From NCBI RefSeq assembly GCF_026015625.1, contig NZ_JAPDVG010000001.1, positions 682,001 through 746,000 of the forward strand: 64,000 nt of DNA. The letters run 5' to 3'. A program made the translations under genes and the position numbers. The notes beneath the pieces are model-generated. The model made no database searches. It worked only from the letters and a program-made list of their open reading frames with translations, and had not been told where the DNA came from. How positions within the stretch are numbered: the first letter of the stretch is position 1; each line of letters starts with the position of its first letter. Positions 54,378-63,881 of the stretch are shown here, piece after piece. Origin of the DNA: Segatella copri. GTDB lineage: Bacteria; Bacteroidota; Bacteroidia; Bacteroidales; Bacteroidaceae.

Positions 54378-54827
54378 TTAGTGAACAGTCTCTGTGAGAG
54401 GCGACTTTACGCCTTTTTTAGCGCATTCTGCACAGATTCCTCTGTAGTAGAGCTGTTCTTCCAATATGATGTTTCCTTCAATTTCCTTTCCTGGTTCCAC
54501 TTTTGGAGCTGGTTCGCCGAAAAAGTCAATTACCTTGCCACAATTTCTGCAATAGAAATGAACGTGGCTTTTAATATTTCCATCATAACATACGCGATGT
54601 TCATCGATTGTGATCATCTGAGCCGCATTGTGCTCACTCAACATTCTGAGTGTGTTGTAAACGGTTGTCTTGCTCAATGTTGGGATACTCTCGGCTAATC
54701 CTTTGTACACATCCTCGATAGTTGGATGAGTGGGATGCTTGATGAGCCAATCCATAATGGCAATACGCTGGAGTGATGGTCGGATACCTTTCTCCACGAG
54801 TCTTTGATAGGCTTCTGTCTGCTTCAT
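54378..54827 (-). CDS. Fur-family transcriptional repressor (PerR-like)
   Basis: This 149-residue protein has an N-terminal winged helix (RPSLQRIAIMDWL...TVYNTLRML) and a dimerisation domain with HVHFYCRNCGKV and a second CxxC (GICAEC), the structural zinc site. The neighbouring rubrerythrin gene suggests a PerR-type peroxide sensor controlling its own operon. Fur or Zur specificity cannot be excluded by sequence. Confidence 0.9.
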   Translation of the reverse strand: MKQTEAYQRLVEKGIRPSLQRIAIMDWLIKHPTHPTIEDVYKGLAESIPTLSKTTVYNTLRMLSEHNAAQMITIDEHRVCYDGNIKSHVHFYCRNCGKVIDFFGEPAPKVEPGKEIEGNIILEEQLYYRGICAECAKKGVKSPLTETVH

Positions 54828-54855
54828 AATTACTTGTTTTTATAATTTGTTGATG

Positions 54856-54887
54856 CAAAGATAAGCAATTCTTTTGTATCTGCCAAA
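54856..54887 (-). promoter_or_regulatory. Promoter of the fur-rubrerythrin operon
   Basis: On the minus strand TTTG (54887-54884), a 20-bp spacer and TATCTTTG (54863-54856) match both boxes, 28 nt before the ATG. The -7 box is followed by an AT-rich stretch that could hold a Fur-type operator, but no clear palindrome is seen. Confidence 0.7.
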
Positions 54888-55012
54888 TATTTTTGCAAAT
54901 ATTCCAAAGTATTTTTGAATATTTTACAATTGCATAGTAGTTTTAAGATTTGTTGTGCAAAAAGGGAGAGTCTATGATTCGCTTTTGGAAATTATTGATA
55001 CTAAAACCCTTT

Positions 55013-55061
55013 TGGAAAAAGTAATTCCCCGTCACGCTACCGGAGTGTTGTGGCGGGGAAT
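55013..55061 (-). terminator. Terminator of the LolA-like gene
   Basis: ATTCCCCGTCAC (55024-55035) pairs with GTGGCGGGGAAT (55050-55061), with one mismatch. On the minus strand the stem is followed by TACTTTTTCC. The rest of the 54888-55099 gap shows nothing clear. Confidence 0.75.
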
Positions 55062-55099
55062 CTTATTTGAAAATAAACTTTATACGATGTTTCAGGCGA

Positions 55100-55699
55100 T
55101 TATCTCAGGTCGATGACTTCAGCTCCTGGACATTCCTTGCTGTTGAAATTGAATGTGCTGTTAGAAACGCTCTTGGCTCTGAAGTTACTTACCGTGATAG
55201 TACTCCAGGTATTGCCCTGTCGCATCTTGACAACTGATGGAATATGTGTCTTTTTGTTGATGGTGATATACATTTCGGCTACAGAACGTTTCTGGTTATT
55301 GGCAACGAGATGTACTACATAGTTACTGCCTGCTGTCTTGAGCGTTGACTTATAACCAGTCTTATATATATTAATAAAGGTATAAGGGTTCATGGACATC
55401 TGCTGAGCCTGTGTAGGGGTGCTGACATTCACCTCGTTGGTTTTCTTTAGATAAGTCCACTGGGTCTTGCCGTTGAACCAGACGATGGCTTGCGGGGTAC
55501 GGGCGTTAAACTTGTTGCCTTTGATGGCAATACTGCCGCTTGCTGATCCATACTTAGAACTGCTCATCTTGAAGTTGGCGCTAGCTCCACCTTTGTTGCC
55601 AATAACGGCAGCGGTCTTATCAAGTACCTGTTGCGCAGTCTGCGCCATGGCTCCGATGCTCATCATTGCAACGAAAGCCAATGCTAAAATCTTTTTCAT
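55100..55699 (-). CDS. LolA-like outer-membrane lipoprotein carrier protein
   Basis: This 199-residue periplasmic protein has a signal peptide ending near MAQ (residues 1-20). QQVLDKTAAVIGNKGGASANF and the following beta strands (KFNARTPQAIVWFNGKTQWTYLKKTNEVNVSTPT) match the LolA/DUF4292-like half-barrel fold that shuttles lipoproteins across the periplasm. It lies downstream of ftsK on the same strand, an order also seen in other bacteria. Confidence 0.82.
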   Translation of the reverse strand: MKKILALAFVAMMSIGAMAQTAQQVLDKTAAVIGNKGGASANFKMSSSKYGSASGSIAIKGNKFNARTPQAIVWFNGKTQWTYLKKTNEVNVSTPTQAQQMSMNPYTFINIYKTGYKSTLKTAGSNYVVHLVANNQKRSVAEMYITINKKTHIPSVVKMRQGNTWSTITVSNFRAKSVSNSTFNFNSKECPGAEVIDLR

Positions 55700-55763
55700 T
55701 TTTATCTTTTCCTTTCTTTTAAAATTCTATGTTATATTTTCTAAAATTTCATACTCTATCATA

Positions 55764-55807
55764 AAGCCGTAAAAACGTCTTTTCTCTCTTAGACGTTTTC
55801 ACGGCTT
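55764..55807. terminator. Hairpin between ftsK and the LolA-like gene
   Basis: AAGCCGTAAAAACGTCT (55764-55780) pairs with AGACGTTTTCACGGCTT (55791-55807) with one mismatch. No long T-run follows on the minus strand, so it may be an attenuator or an mRNA processing/stability element rather than a full terminator. Confidence 0.55.
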
Positions 55808-55872
55808 CAGGGTTTAATAATTTAACCTTTTCCAATATTATCTTCTTTCATACCCTTAGTTCTTTACTAAAA

Positions 55873-58500
55873 TTAAGAGTTTCGAAGTGCCATTAACAGA
55901 TTATTAAGCTGGTTTTCATCCTGTATCAGTACCTCACGAGGCTTGCTGCCCTGTGCTGCACCTACGATGCCTGCAGCTTCCATCTGGTCCATCAGTCGTC
56001 CTGCACGGTTATAGCCGATACTGAACCGGCGCTGTATCATGCTGGTAGAACCCTGCTGCGAAAGAACAATCGCATGGGCTGCCTCTTCGAAGAACGGATC
56101 CAGTTCGCGGGCACTGATGCTGCCGCTTCCACCTGCGCTTCCTTCATCATTAGCTGGTTCTGGCAACTCCATAGGTTCGATAGGACCAGGCTGTTCGCAG
56201 ATATACTCGTTGATGCGCTCGATTTCAGGTGTATCAACAAAGGCGCACTGTACACGTACAGGTTCGTTGCCGCAGAGATAGAGCATATCACCACGACCAA
56301 TCAGCTGGTTGGCTCCTGTACGGTCAAGGATGGTCTTTGAGTCGATGGCAGATGTAACCTTAAAGGCGATACGGCCAGGGAAGTTAGCCTTGATATTACC
56401 CGTGATGATGCTGGTTGTAGGACGCTGGGTGGCAATAATCATGTGGATACCCACGGCACGTGCCAGCTGGGCGATACGGGCAATAGGAAGTTCTACTTCC
56501 TTGCCGGCTGTCATGATCAGATCACCGAACTCATCTATAATCACCACGATGTATGGCATATACTCATGTCCATCAGTCAACTTCAACTTGTGGTTGATAT
56601 ACTTCTGGTTGTATTCTTTGATGTTACGGGCTCCTGCCTTTTTGAGCAAGTCGTAACGGCTATCCATCAGTACACACAGACTGTTCAGGGTTCTAACCAC
56701 CTTGGTTACATCGGTTATGATAGGTTCTTCCTCATCAGGAACCGCAGCCATAAACTTATTGGCAATACGGGAGTAGACGCTAAACTCCACCTTCTTAGGG
56801 TCGATGAGAACCAGTTTGAGTTCGTTTGGATGTTTCTTGTATAATAAAGAGGTGATGATGGCATTCAAACCTACAGATTTACCCTGTCCGGTAGCACCCG
56901 CAACAAGCAGGTGAGGAATCTTTGCCAAATCAACCATAAACACTTCGTTGGTAATAGTCTTACCCAAAGCGATAGGCAACTCCATCTTGGTTTCTTGGAA
57001 TTTCTTTGAGTTTAAAGTACTTTCCATACTAACGATGTTTGCCTTTGCGTTAGGTACCTCAATACCGATGGTTCCCTTACCTGGGATAGGAGCGATGATA
57101 CGGATGCCGAGAGCTGCCAGACTCAAGGCGATGTCATCTTCCAGATTCTTGATCTTAGAGATACGTACGCCTTCTGCAGGCTGGATTTCGTAGAGTGTGA
57201 TGGTAGGACCAACCGTAGCACGGATGGTTTTGATCTGTACGCCAAAGTTGCCCAGCACCTCGATGATGCGGTTTTTGTTGGCGCGCTGCTCTTCCTCATC
57301 GATGGATACGCCGTCATCCTCATACTTCTTCAGAAGATTGAGTACCGGATATTTATATCTGGTGAACGGCTCCTTCGGATTGATCGGAGTATTCAGTACT
57401 TCTGCATTGCTCAAGGTGTTGCCTGTAGCCTTCTCATCGGCTGTGGCTACAGAGATGTCCATACCTATATGCTCAGAAGCTGCAGCTGCCTCGGCAGCTT
57501 GCTTTTCCAATGCTTCCTGTTCAGCCCGTTTTGTACGGAGTTCGCGCTGACGTGCAATGAGTGACATATTCTCGTTCTGCGTGCCGTTGGCTATAGCGAT
57601 GGTTTCATCTTTATCTGTATCACCTTCTGTTCCTGTAGCTTCCTGTCCGTCTGCCTCTGGCTCAACAGACGTAGAAGGTGTGTCTGGGGTTGCGAAAGTC
57701 TGGTCCGGATCCAGATTCAGGTCGATGACTTTGGCAGGTTCTTCTTCCTTATATTCTTCTTTCTCATCCTCTGTGCCAGCACCATATGCTGCGCTGGCGT
57801 ATACCTCGTCGATAGCTTCCGTATCTTTCCTGTTCTTTCCATGGTTAGTAATCTCAAATTTCACCTTATTTGATATATAACCGATAGGGTTGAGTGCTTT
57901 TCTGATTACCGTAATGGTTTCAGTGGTGAGATAGGTGAGGAATGCTACCGCCACGAAGAAAAGAATGGCAGTAAGTCCTGGAGGCCCCATGATGTTCTCC
58001 AGATTCTGCACGACAAAGAGTCCGTGCTTTCCGCCCGGATTGAATGTGAGGCTTGGCATGATAGGTGCGATGAACTTGGCAAAGGTTACCGACATCCATA
58101 GCATGACCACAATCATGCAGAAGAACCATTTCCACAGGTTCAGCTTGTAGGCATGCATCATCTGCAATCCCACCATAATGACAAAGAATGGGAGCATGAA
58201 GGCTGGAAATCCGAAATTGATGGCAATGAGCCAATAGGATACAATGGCTCCCCAGGATCCGCAGTAGTTCTGAAACAGTTTTTCCGTGTTGGTCCATTCG
58301 CCCGGCTTCAGATTTTCGAGCAAACTCTGGTCATTGGCTCCTGTGTTGAGAAAGGAGATCATAGCGATGATGATAACCACAGCAATGACTACCAAGGCTA
58401 ATCCAATGAAAAAGTCGGTGATAGTATTGTTGAAAATATACTGTAAACCAATAGCTTCGCTAAAGGTTTTGGTCTTTTTTTCAGTTCTTTTTTTAGCCAT
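55873..58500 (-). CDS. ftsK: DNA translocase FtsK/SpoIIIE
   Basis: The protein has 875 residues from ATG 58500 (MAKKRTEKKTKTF); an upstream start would add an unlikely 19-residue leader. Four N-terminal membrane helices (residues 35-205) are followed by an acidic, Gln/Ala-rich linker. The motor has Walker A GATGQGKS near residue 530 and Walker B IVVIIDEFGDL. The C-terminal gamma domain (AHAIVLSQQGSTSMIQRRFSIG) binds KOPS-like DNA. It anchors at the septum and clears chromosome DNA. Confidence 0.95.
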   Translation of the reverse strand: MAKKRTEKKTKTFSEAIGLQYIFNNTITDFFIGLALVVIAVVIIIAMISFLNTGANDQSLLENLKPGEWTNTEKLFQNYCGSWGAIVSYWLIAINFGFPAFMLPFFVIMVGLQMMHAYKLNLWKWFFCMIVVMLWMSVTFAKFIAPIMPSLTFNPGGKHGLFVVQNLENIMGPPGLTAILFFVAVAFLTYLTTETITVIRKALNPIGYISNKVKFEITNHGKNRKDTEAIDEVYASAAYGAGTEDEKEEYKEEEPAKVIDLNLDPDQTFATPDTPSTSVEPEADGQEATGTEGDTDKDETIAIANGTQNENMSLIARQRELRTKRAEQEALEKQAAEAAAASEHIGMDISVATADEKATGNTLSNAEVLNTPINPKEPFTRYKYPVLNLLKKYEDDGVSIDEEEQRANKNRIIEVLGNFGVQIKTIRATVGPTITLYEIQPAEGVRISKIKNLEDDIALSLAALGIRIIAPIPGKGTIGIEVPNAKANIVSMESTLNSKKFQETKMELPIALGKTITNEVFMVDLAKIPHLLVAGATGQGKSVGLNAIITSLLYKKHPNELKLVLIDPKKVEFSVYSRIANKFMAAVPDEEEPIITDVTKVVRTLNSLCVLMDSRYDLLKKAGARNIKEYNQKYINHKLKLTDGHEYMPYIVVIIDEFGDLIMTAGKEVELPIARIAQLARAVGIHMIIATQRPTTSIITGNIKANFPGRIAFKVTSAIDSKTILDRTGANQLIGRGDMLYLCGNEPVRVQCAFVDTPEIERINEYICEQPGPIEPMELPEPANDEGSAGGSGSISARELDPFFEEAAHAIVLSQQGSTSMIQRRFSIGYNRAGRLMDQMEAAGIVGAAQGSKPREVLIQDENQLNNLLMALRNS

Positions 58501-58527
58501 TTTATATATTTTTGAATAATTTATCTG

Positions 58528-58535
58528 CAAAATTA
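58528..58535 (-). promoter_or_regulatory. ftsK promoter -7 box
   Basis: On the minus strand this reads TAATTTTG, with ATTG at the -33 position (19-bp spacing), 27 nt before ftsK. It is divergent from the next promoter. Confidence 0.6.
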
Positions 58536-58580
58536 GCGAAAATAATTGAGAAAACAATTCTTTTTCTCATCTTTTTTTTC

Positions 58581-58588
58581 TAATTTTG
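58581..58588 (+). promoter_or_regulatory. Promoter -7 box of the exonuclease gene
   Basis: TAATTTTG, 25 nt before the ATG, with a T-rich -33 region. Confidence 0.55.
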
Positions 58589-58613
58589 CAACTTGTAAAG
58601 AATAAAAAGCATA

Positions 58614-59231
58614 ATGAAGATTATTTTCACTAGTTTCGACAAGGCGGCAATCACGAATTTGCCAAGAGCTTTGTTTCCTGGCAAAATCGTAGTCGTTGAC
58701 AAGCCTGAAGATACAGAAGCGGCTGTTAATGACCTACTTAGCCATTATATACTGGGTGTGGATACAGAAACGCGCCCATCATTCAAGCGTGGTCAGGCTT
58801 ACCATGTTTCGTTGTTGCAGGTGAGTACACATGATACTTGTTATCTCTTCCGCCTGCATCATACGGGCATGACTCCTGCCATCATTCGCTTGCTCGAAGA
58901 TACCACCGTGCCAAAAGTAGGACTTTCCTGGCACGATGACTTGCTGCAGCTCCATAAGCGAGCTGCTTTTAAGGCTGGCTACTTTATCGAGTTGCAGGAT
59001 GTTGCTAAGAACTTTGGTATCGCAGATATGAGTCTGCAGAAACTGTATGCTAACCTGTTTCACCAGAAAATCAGCAAGGCGCAACGGTTGAGCAATTGGG
59101 AGGCTAGCGATTTGAAGGAATCGCAGGCTCTCTATGCAGCTACAGATGCCTGGTGCTGCATTAATCTGTATGAGGAATTCAAGCGTTTGTCTGCTACAGG
59201 CGATTACGAGCTCGATGAACTCAGGGCATGA
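58614..59231 (+). CDS. RNase D-like 3'-5' exonuclease (DEDDy)
   Basis: This 205-residue protein is a single DEDD exonuclease domain. Motif I is GVDTET (D50, E52), the second Asp region is VGLSWHDDLLQL, and the final motif is YAATDAW, the DEDDy type. It lacks the HRDC domains of full RNase D, as is common for the Bacteroidetes single-domain versions. It trims RNA or DNA 3' ends; the substrate is not known. Confidence 0.88.
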   Translation: MKIIFTSFDKAAITNLPRALFPGKIVVVDKPEDTEAAVNDLLSHYILGVDTETRPSFKRGQAYHVSLLQVSTHDTCYLFRLHHTGMTPAIIRLLEDTTVPKVGLSWHDDLLQLHKRAAFKAGYFIELQDVAKNFGIADMSLQKLYANLFHQKISKAQRLSNWEASDLKESQALYAATDAWCCINLYEEFKRLSATGDYELDELRA

Positions 59232-59285
59232 TACAAGGTGGTAAGGAATAGAAATTGATAATCGTAAGAAACTTCATATATAAAT

Positions 59286-60467
59286 ATGTATAAAAGCGTA
59301 TATTTAAAGAAAGGTAAGGAAGAATCGCTCAAGCGTTTTCATCCATGGATCTTCTCGGGTGCTATCCAGGCAATGGATGAGGGCATAGAGGAGGGCGACA
59401 TTGTGAGAGTGTTTACCCGTAGTGGTGAATTCATTGCTATAGGTCATTATCAGATCGGTTCTATCGCTGTACGTGTTCTTTCTTTTAGAGATATTGAGAT
59501 TGATGAGGAGTACTGGTGTGCCAGATTGGATTCGGCATATAAGATGAGACTCGCTTTGGGTATTGCCGGTAATTCATCCAATACTACTTATCGCTTGGTT
59601 CATGGTGAGGGTGATAACTTGCCGGGACTTGTTATCGACTGCTATGGTCCTACTGCTGTCATGCAGGCTCACAGTGTGGGTATGCATGTTTGCCGCATGG
59701 AGATAGCCAAAGCCTTGAAGAAGGTGATGGGCGAAGCACTGGAGAATATCTACTATAAGAGTGAGACAACCTTACCGTATAAGGCTGACCTCAGACAGGA
59801 AAATGGCTTTATACTGGGAGGTGATGCTGACGATGTAGCTGTAGAGAATGGACTGAAATTCCATATCGACTGGTTGCGTGGTCAGAAAACGGGTTTCTTC
59901 GTAGATCAGCGTGAGAACCGTTCGCTGCTCGAGCATTATGCCAAGGGTAAGAGCGTGCTCAACATGTTCTGCTATACCGGCGGTTTTTCAGTTTATGCGA
60001 TGAGAGGAGAGGCTAAGGCTGTTCACTCCGTAGACAGCAGTGCCAAGGCGATAGAATTGACCAATGAGAATATTGCGCTCAATTTCCCTGGAGATGCACG
60101 CCATGAGGCTATCTGCGAAGATGCCTTCAAGTATCTTGATGAACATGACCAGCAGTATGATCTGATTGTTCTTGATCCTCCTGCTTTTGCCAAGCACCGT
60201 GCGGCTTTGCGCAATGCGTTGAAGGGCTATACCCGCCTGAACGTAAAGGGCTTGCAGCGTATTAAGAAGGGCGGCATCCTTTTTACCTTCAGTTGCTCTC
60301 AGGTGGTTACGAAGGATCAGTTCCGCAATGCTGTGTTTACTGCTGCAGCGCAGGCTGGAAGAAAGGTTCGCATCTTGCACCAGTTGCATCAGCCTGCCGA
60401 CCATCCTATCAATATTTATCATCCGGAAGGTGAATATTTGAAGGGATTGGTTCTCTATGTAGAATAA
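59286..60467 (+). CDS. rlmI: Class I SAM-dependent rRNA methyltransferase (RlmI-like)
   Basis: This 393-residue protein has an N-terminal PUA domain (residues 1-75, FHPWIFSGAI...EGDIVRVF), a central EEHEE-like domain and a Rossmann methyltransferase domain. The SAM motif is LNMFCYTGGFSVYA, and the catalytic-region motif DPPAFAK lies near residues 296-302. The family makes m5C in 23S rRNA (C1962 in E. coli). RlmI and RlmK relatives are hard to separate without alignment. Confidence 0.88.
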   Translation: MYKSVYLKKGKEESLKRFHPWIFSGAIQAMDEGIEEGDIVRVFTRSGEFIAIGHYQIGSIAVRVLSFRDIEIDEEYWCARLDSAYKMRLALGIAGNSSNTTYRLVHGEGDNLPGLVIDCYGPTAVMQAHSVGMHVCRMEIAKALKKVMGEALENIYYKSETTLPYKADLRQENGFILGGDADDVAVENGLKFHIDWLRGQKTGFFVDQRENRSLLEHYAKGKSVLNMFCYTGGFSVYAMRGEAKAVHSVDSSAKAIELTNENIALNFPGDARHEAICEDAFKYLDEHDQQYDLIVLDPPAFAKHRAALRNALKGYTRLNVKGLQRIKKGGILFTFSCSQVVTKDQFRNAVFTAAAQAGRKVRILHQLHQPADHPINIYHPEGEYLKGLVLYVE

Positions 60468-60488
60468 CAAATGATTAAAGGATTGATA

Positions 60489-61400
60489 ATGAATAAGTTC
60501 AAAACGTTTGCAGCCTTGATGCTCTTGCTGGCTATAGGATTTGCAGGATGTGGCAAGTCGGAAGCAGAACGTCATCGCTTGAGCAAGAAGGAAAAGGCTA
60601 GATTGGATAGCCTAGACCGTGCTGCGCTGAAGATAGCGGTGATGCCAACAATGGACTGCCTGCCAATCTTTCTGGCATGTGATGACAGTATCTTCGAGCA
60701 GCAAGGTGTAGACGTGCATTTGCGTAGATATACTGCACAAATGGATTGTGATACTGCTATCGAGCGCAAGCGCGTAGAGGGAGCCGTGACCGATCTGATT
60801 CGTGCTCATCATATAGAGAAACGGGGTACTGCTTTGACGTACCCTATTTCTACCAATCTTTATTGGCAGTTTATCACCAATAAGCGTTCGCGTATATCCG
60901 AACTGAAACAACTGTCAGATAAGATGGTGGCAATGACCCGCTACTCTGCAACTGATTATCTGGCTACTTTAGCAATCGATAGCGGTAAGCCTAAATATGA
61001 TGCTTATAAGGTTCAAATCAACGATTTGAACATCCGTCTGCGTATGTTGCTTAACAACGAGATGGATGCCATGTTGCTGCCAGAACCTCAAGCTACCAAA
61101 GCCCGACTTGAACAGCATGTAAAACTCTTTGACAGCAGAGATAAGAACTTGCAGTTAGGTGTTGTGGCTTTCCGCAAGAAAATACTTTCAGAGCCGCGCC
61201 GTAAAGACCAAGTTGCCAAGTTTATCAAGGCGTATAATATTGCTGTTGATAGCATAAACAGTCGTGGGGTACAGCATTATGCAAGTATCATCACAAAATA
61301 TACGGGTGCCGATGCTAAAACCATCAGTAATCTTCCAAAACTTAAATATGAACACGCTATGGAACCAAGACGTCGTGACCTGGCTGTAGCACAAAAATAA
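60489..61400 (+). CDS. Substrate-binding-protein-like lipoprotein
   Basis: The protein has 303 residues from ATG 60489; the ATG at 60471 would spoil the signal peptide. The lipobox is GFAGC (C21). The mature part resembles NMT1/TauA-type periplasmic binding proteins (ALKIAVMPTMDCLPIFLA, then VDVHLRRYTAQMDCDTA). No permease or ATPase lies nearby, so it may act with unlinked transporter genes or serve another role. The ligand is unknown. Confidence 0.75.
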   Translation: MNKFKTFAALMLLLAIGFAGCGKSEAERHRLSKKEKARLDSLDRAALKIAVMPTMDCLPIFLACDDSIFEQQGVDVHLRRYTAQMDCDTAIERKRVEGAVTDLIRAHHIEKRGTALTYPISTNLYWQFITNKRSRISELKQLSDKMVAMTRYSATDYLATLAIDSGKPKYDAYKVQINDLNIRLRMLLNNEMDAMLLPEPQATKARLEQHVKLFDSRDKNLQLGVVAFRKKILSEPRRKDQVAKFIKAYNIAVDSINSRGVQHYASIITKYTGADAKTISNLPKLKYEHAMEPRRRDLAVAQK

Positions 61401-61407
61401 GCGGCTT

Positions 61408-63879
61408 ATGAAAAGAGAAGATTTTAGCTGGACAAAGTTTTCGCATGAAAATGTCACTACTATATCCAGAATTGAGGCTATTCGCAAGATAATTGACCAG
61501 GAAGTGGGGCTCGAATCGTGTCAGCCTGAAATTGCGGAAATTGAAAAAAGATATGATGCTTTATATCATGATTATATAGATGGCAAGCTTAAACACCGAG
61601 AGCTTTATAATCTTGCTCAAACTTTAGATCTTGATACTGATAAGTTCTTTGGTAAAGTGCGTCACGCTTGGATTTTGGCAAATGAGCCTACGTTTGTTGC
61701 ACTTAACAAAAGAGCTCAGAATCTGAAAAGTTTTGATGAGGTACAGGAAACCTTTGAGAAATTTGCTACAGATGAAGCTATGCTAAATTTGAAGGTAGAC
61801 TTGTCTGAAGAACAGATAGACGAGGAAAGACAAAAGATACAAGAGCAGCTTAATGCCTATCGCAATATGGTGTTTTCTTATATTTTGACAACTGAAGACT
61901 GGAATGATGATTTTGTCAAGAATATTCTTGATATCATCGCTTCCGATTTGGTAGATCCATACACCATCAATATGATAGTTTCGGCTGTTTCATTGTCATG
62001 CTCTGTATTCATGGATGCCTCTAGACTTGCAGTCTTGATGCGCTTAATCAAGTCTGACGACAGTACATGCAGTGTTCGTCAGCGAGCTTTGGTGGGTTTC
62101 GTTTTCTGTGCAATAACCAATTCGGGTGAAAAACAGAAATATTGGGATTCTGCTGCTGGCTTGATCATGGACGATGATTTTTTGGCAGCCTGTGTTGATC
62201 TCCAACGCCAGATGCGTCTATGTCTTACCAGTAAAAAGGATAGCAAGGAGATGATGCATTCCGTGGTGAAGACCATGTTCACTTCTTTTACTCAGGATTT
62301 GGCCGAAAAGATAGACCAAACGGGTGAATTGGGACTTAATTGCTTCTCAGCAGATGGGGAGAATCCTGATGATGCCCTTAAGGGAGCCTTCGACTATATG
62401 TTGAATTCAGAAGATATAGGAGTTGATGTCTATTATCATCAGTTTGCCAACCAGAAGAGCTTCGGTCATTTCCATTCACTCTATAATTGGTTTGTTCCTT
62501 TCTATGTCCGTAATTCTACGCTCAAGAATGTTCGGGCTACGATGAAACAGCATCGCAATTTCATCAACAATCTCTTGAGAGGCGCCTCTATGTGTGATAC
62601 CGATCTGTATAGCATCATTCTTTCATTGAATAATACATCTAAGGAATTTATTGAATCATTGGATGTTACCCCGGAAAATATGGTGTCTGGTCCTGTTTTT
62701 TATGACGAAGAAGATGAGGTGGAAAAAGAGCAGAATACCGAAGAGCCAGTAGAGGATGAGACTGATTCTACAGAAGCAAAGGATTCTGAAAATGTCACAC
62801 TGCTTGATTCGGTAATGGAACATGAAGAGAATCTCTCAGAAGAGGAAAAGAAGAAACGTGCAGTTAGGGTTCGTCATCGCTATGTGCAGGACCTCTACCG
62901 ATTCTATACTCTCTCTCCAATGAGGAAGGCATTTGATAATCCTTTCGAAGTGCAGAAGGAAATTCCTTTCTTTACTACGGGACTGTTTGCTAAACCGGAA
63001 TATGACAAGTATCGCCTGTCGCTGGCCCGTTTCTCTGCTAAAAGAGGTGACTATGCCTTTGTTAGCAAGATTTTGCGTAATCTGGAAAAATATACCGACG
63101 AAGAGCATATGATGCTTGCATTGGCATACAAATCGGAGGAAAAATATGATGAAGCGCTTGAACATCTCTATGTGATTAAGAAAACAAGCCCAACTTATAA
63201 GGCTGCCACGGAGTTGAAATTAGAAATAGAAGAGGAGATAAAAGACCCGGCGGCTTTAATATCATTGAATTGCTTGATTAAAGAAGAATCAGATGAGAGT
63301 AAGCAGTTTAAACTCAAGCTGAAAAAGACCGATCTCTTATTGAAACTCCATCATTATAAAGAGGCTTTGGAATGGGCTTTCCAGATGGATGAACAGTATC
63401 CTAAGGAAGAACAGGTTGAATGCAGACTGGCTTTCTCTTTGCTCTTTTCAGAATCGGAAGGCGATAAAAACATTGACCATGCAATGGCTTTAATAGAACC
63501 TTATCTGCAAAATAGTGATGATAATGAAATCAGGGAAATATTGAATTCTGACATGACAGATATGGATAAGGATGATAAGGAACGCATGTTCATGAAAATG
63601 TTATCTGCGATGGTGAACAAAGTTTCCAAGCCACAAGACCACAGATGGGAGTCTATGAAATTTTTCTATTATGGACTCTGCGTTCTCGTGAAAAAGGGAG
63701 GATCTGCAGCTATCAGATTTTTGGATGAAGCATCTGGTCATGCAGCTTTTTCCCCTAAGGAAGATATAGATGCACTCGGCCTGCTCGAGATGGGAGATTG
63801 GCTCGATAATCGTGGTATTGCGCCTATAGAATTGGAATTTATAACAAAAAAAGTTTTCGAGGAAAGGAAAAAACAATAA
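61408..63879 (+). CDS. Large TPR-like hypothetical protein
   Basis: This 823-residue soluble protein has no recognised catalytic motif. The N-terminal 420 residues are helical. An acidic low-complexity stretch (residues about 433-465, rich in EED and TEEP) follows. The C-terminal part (about 520-820) has repeating helical pairs such as DKYRLSLARFSAKRGDYAFV and EEKYDEALEHLYVIKK that look like TPR or SEL1-type repeats. It lies 7 nt after the SBP-like gene and just before dnaB, all in one direction. A scaffolding role is a guess. Confidence 0.75.
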   Translation: MKREDFSWTKFSHENVTTISRIEAIRKIIDQEVGLESCQPEIAEIEKRYDALYHDYIDGKLKHRELYNLAQTLDLDTDKFFGKVRHAWILANEPTFVALNKRAQNLKSFDEVQETFEKFATDEAMLNLKVDLSEEQIDEERQKIQEQLNAYRNMVFSYILTTEDWNDDFVKNILDIIASDLVDPYTINMIVSAVSLSCSVFMDASRLAVLMRLIKSDDSTCSVRQRALVGFVFCAITNSGEKQKYWDSAAGLIMDDDFLAACVDLQRQMRLCLTSKKDSKEMMHSVVKTMFTSFTQDLAEKIDQTGELGLNCFSADGENPDDALKGAFDYMLNSEDIGVDVYYHQFANQKSFGHFHSLYNWFVPFYVRNSTLKNVRATMKQHRNFINNLLRGASMCDTDLYSIILSLNNTSKEFIESLDVTPENMVSGPVFYDEEDEVEKEQNTEEPVEDETDSTEAKDSENVTLLDSVMEHEENLSEEEKKKRAVRVRHRYVQDLYRFYTLSPMRKAFDNPFEVQKEIPFFTTGLFAKPEYDKYRLSLARFSAKRGDYAFVSKILRNLEKYTDEEHMMLALAYKSEEKYDEALEHLYVIKKTSPTYKAATELKLEIEEEIKDPAALISLNCLIKEESDESKQFKLKLKKTDLLLKLHHYKEALEWAFQMDEQYPKEEQVECRLAFSLLFSESEGDKNIDHAMALIEPYLQNSDDNEIREILNSDMTDMDKDDKERMFMKMLSAMVNKVSKPQDHRWESMKFFYYGLCVLVKKGGSAAIRFLDEASGHAAFSPKEDIDALGLLEMGDWLDNRGIAPIELEFITKKVFEERKKQ

Positions 63880-63881
63880 AG

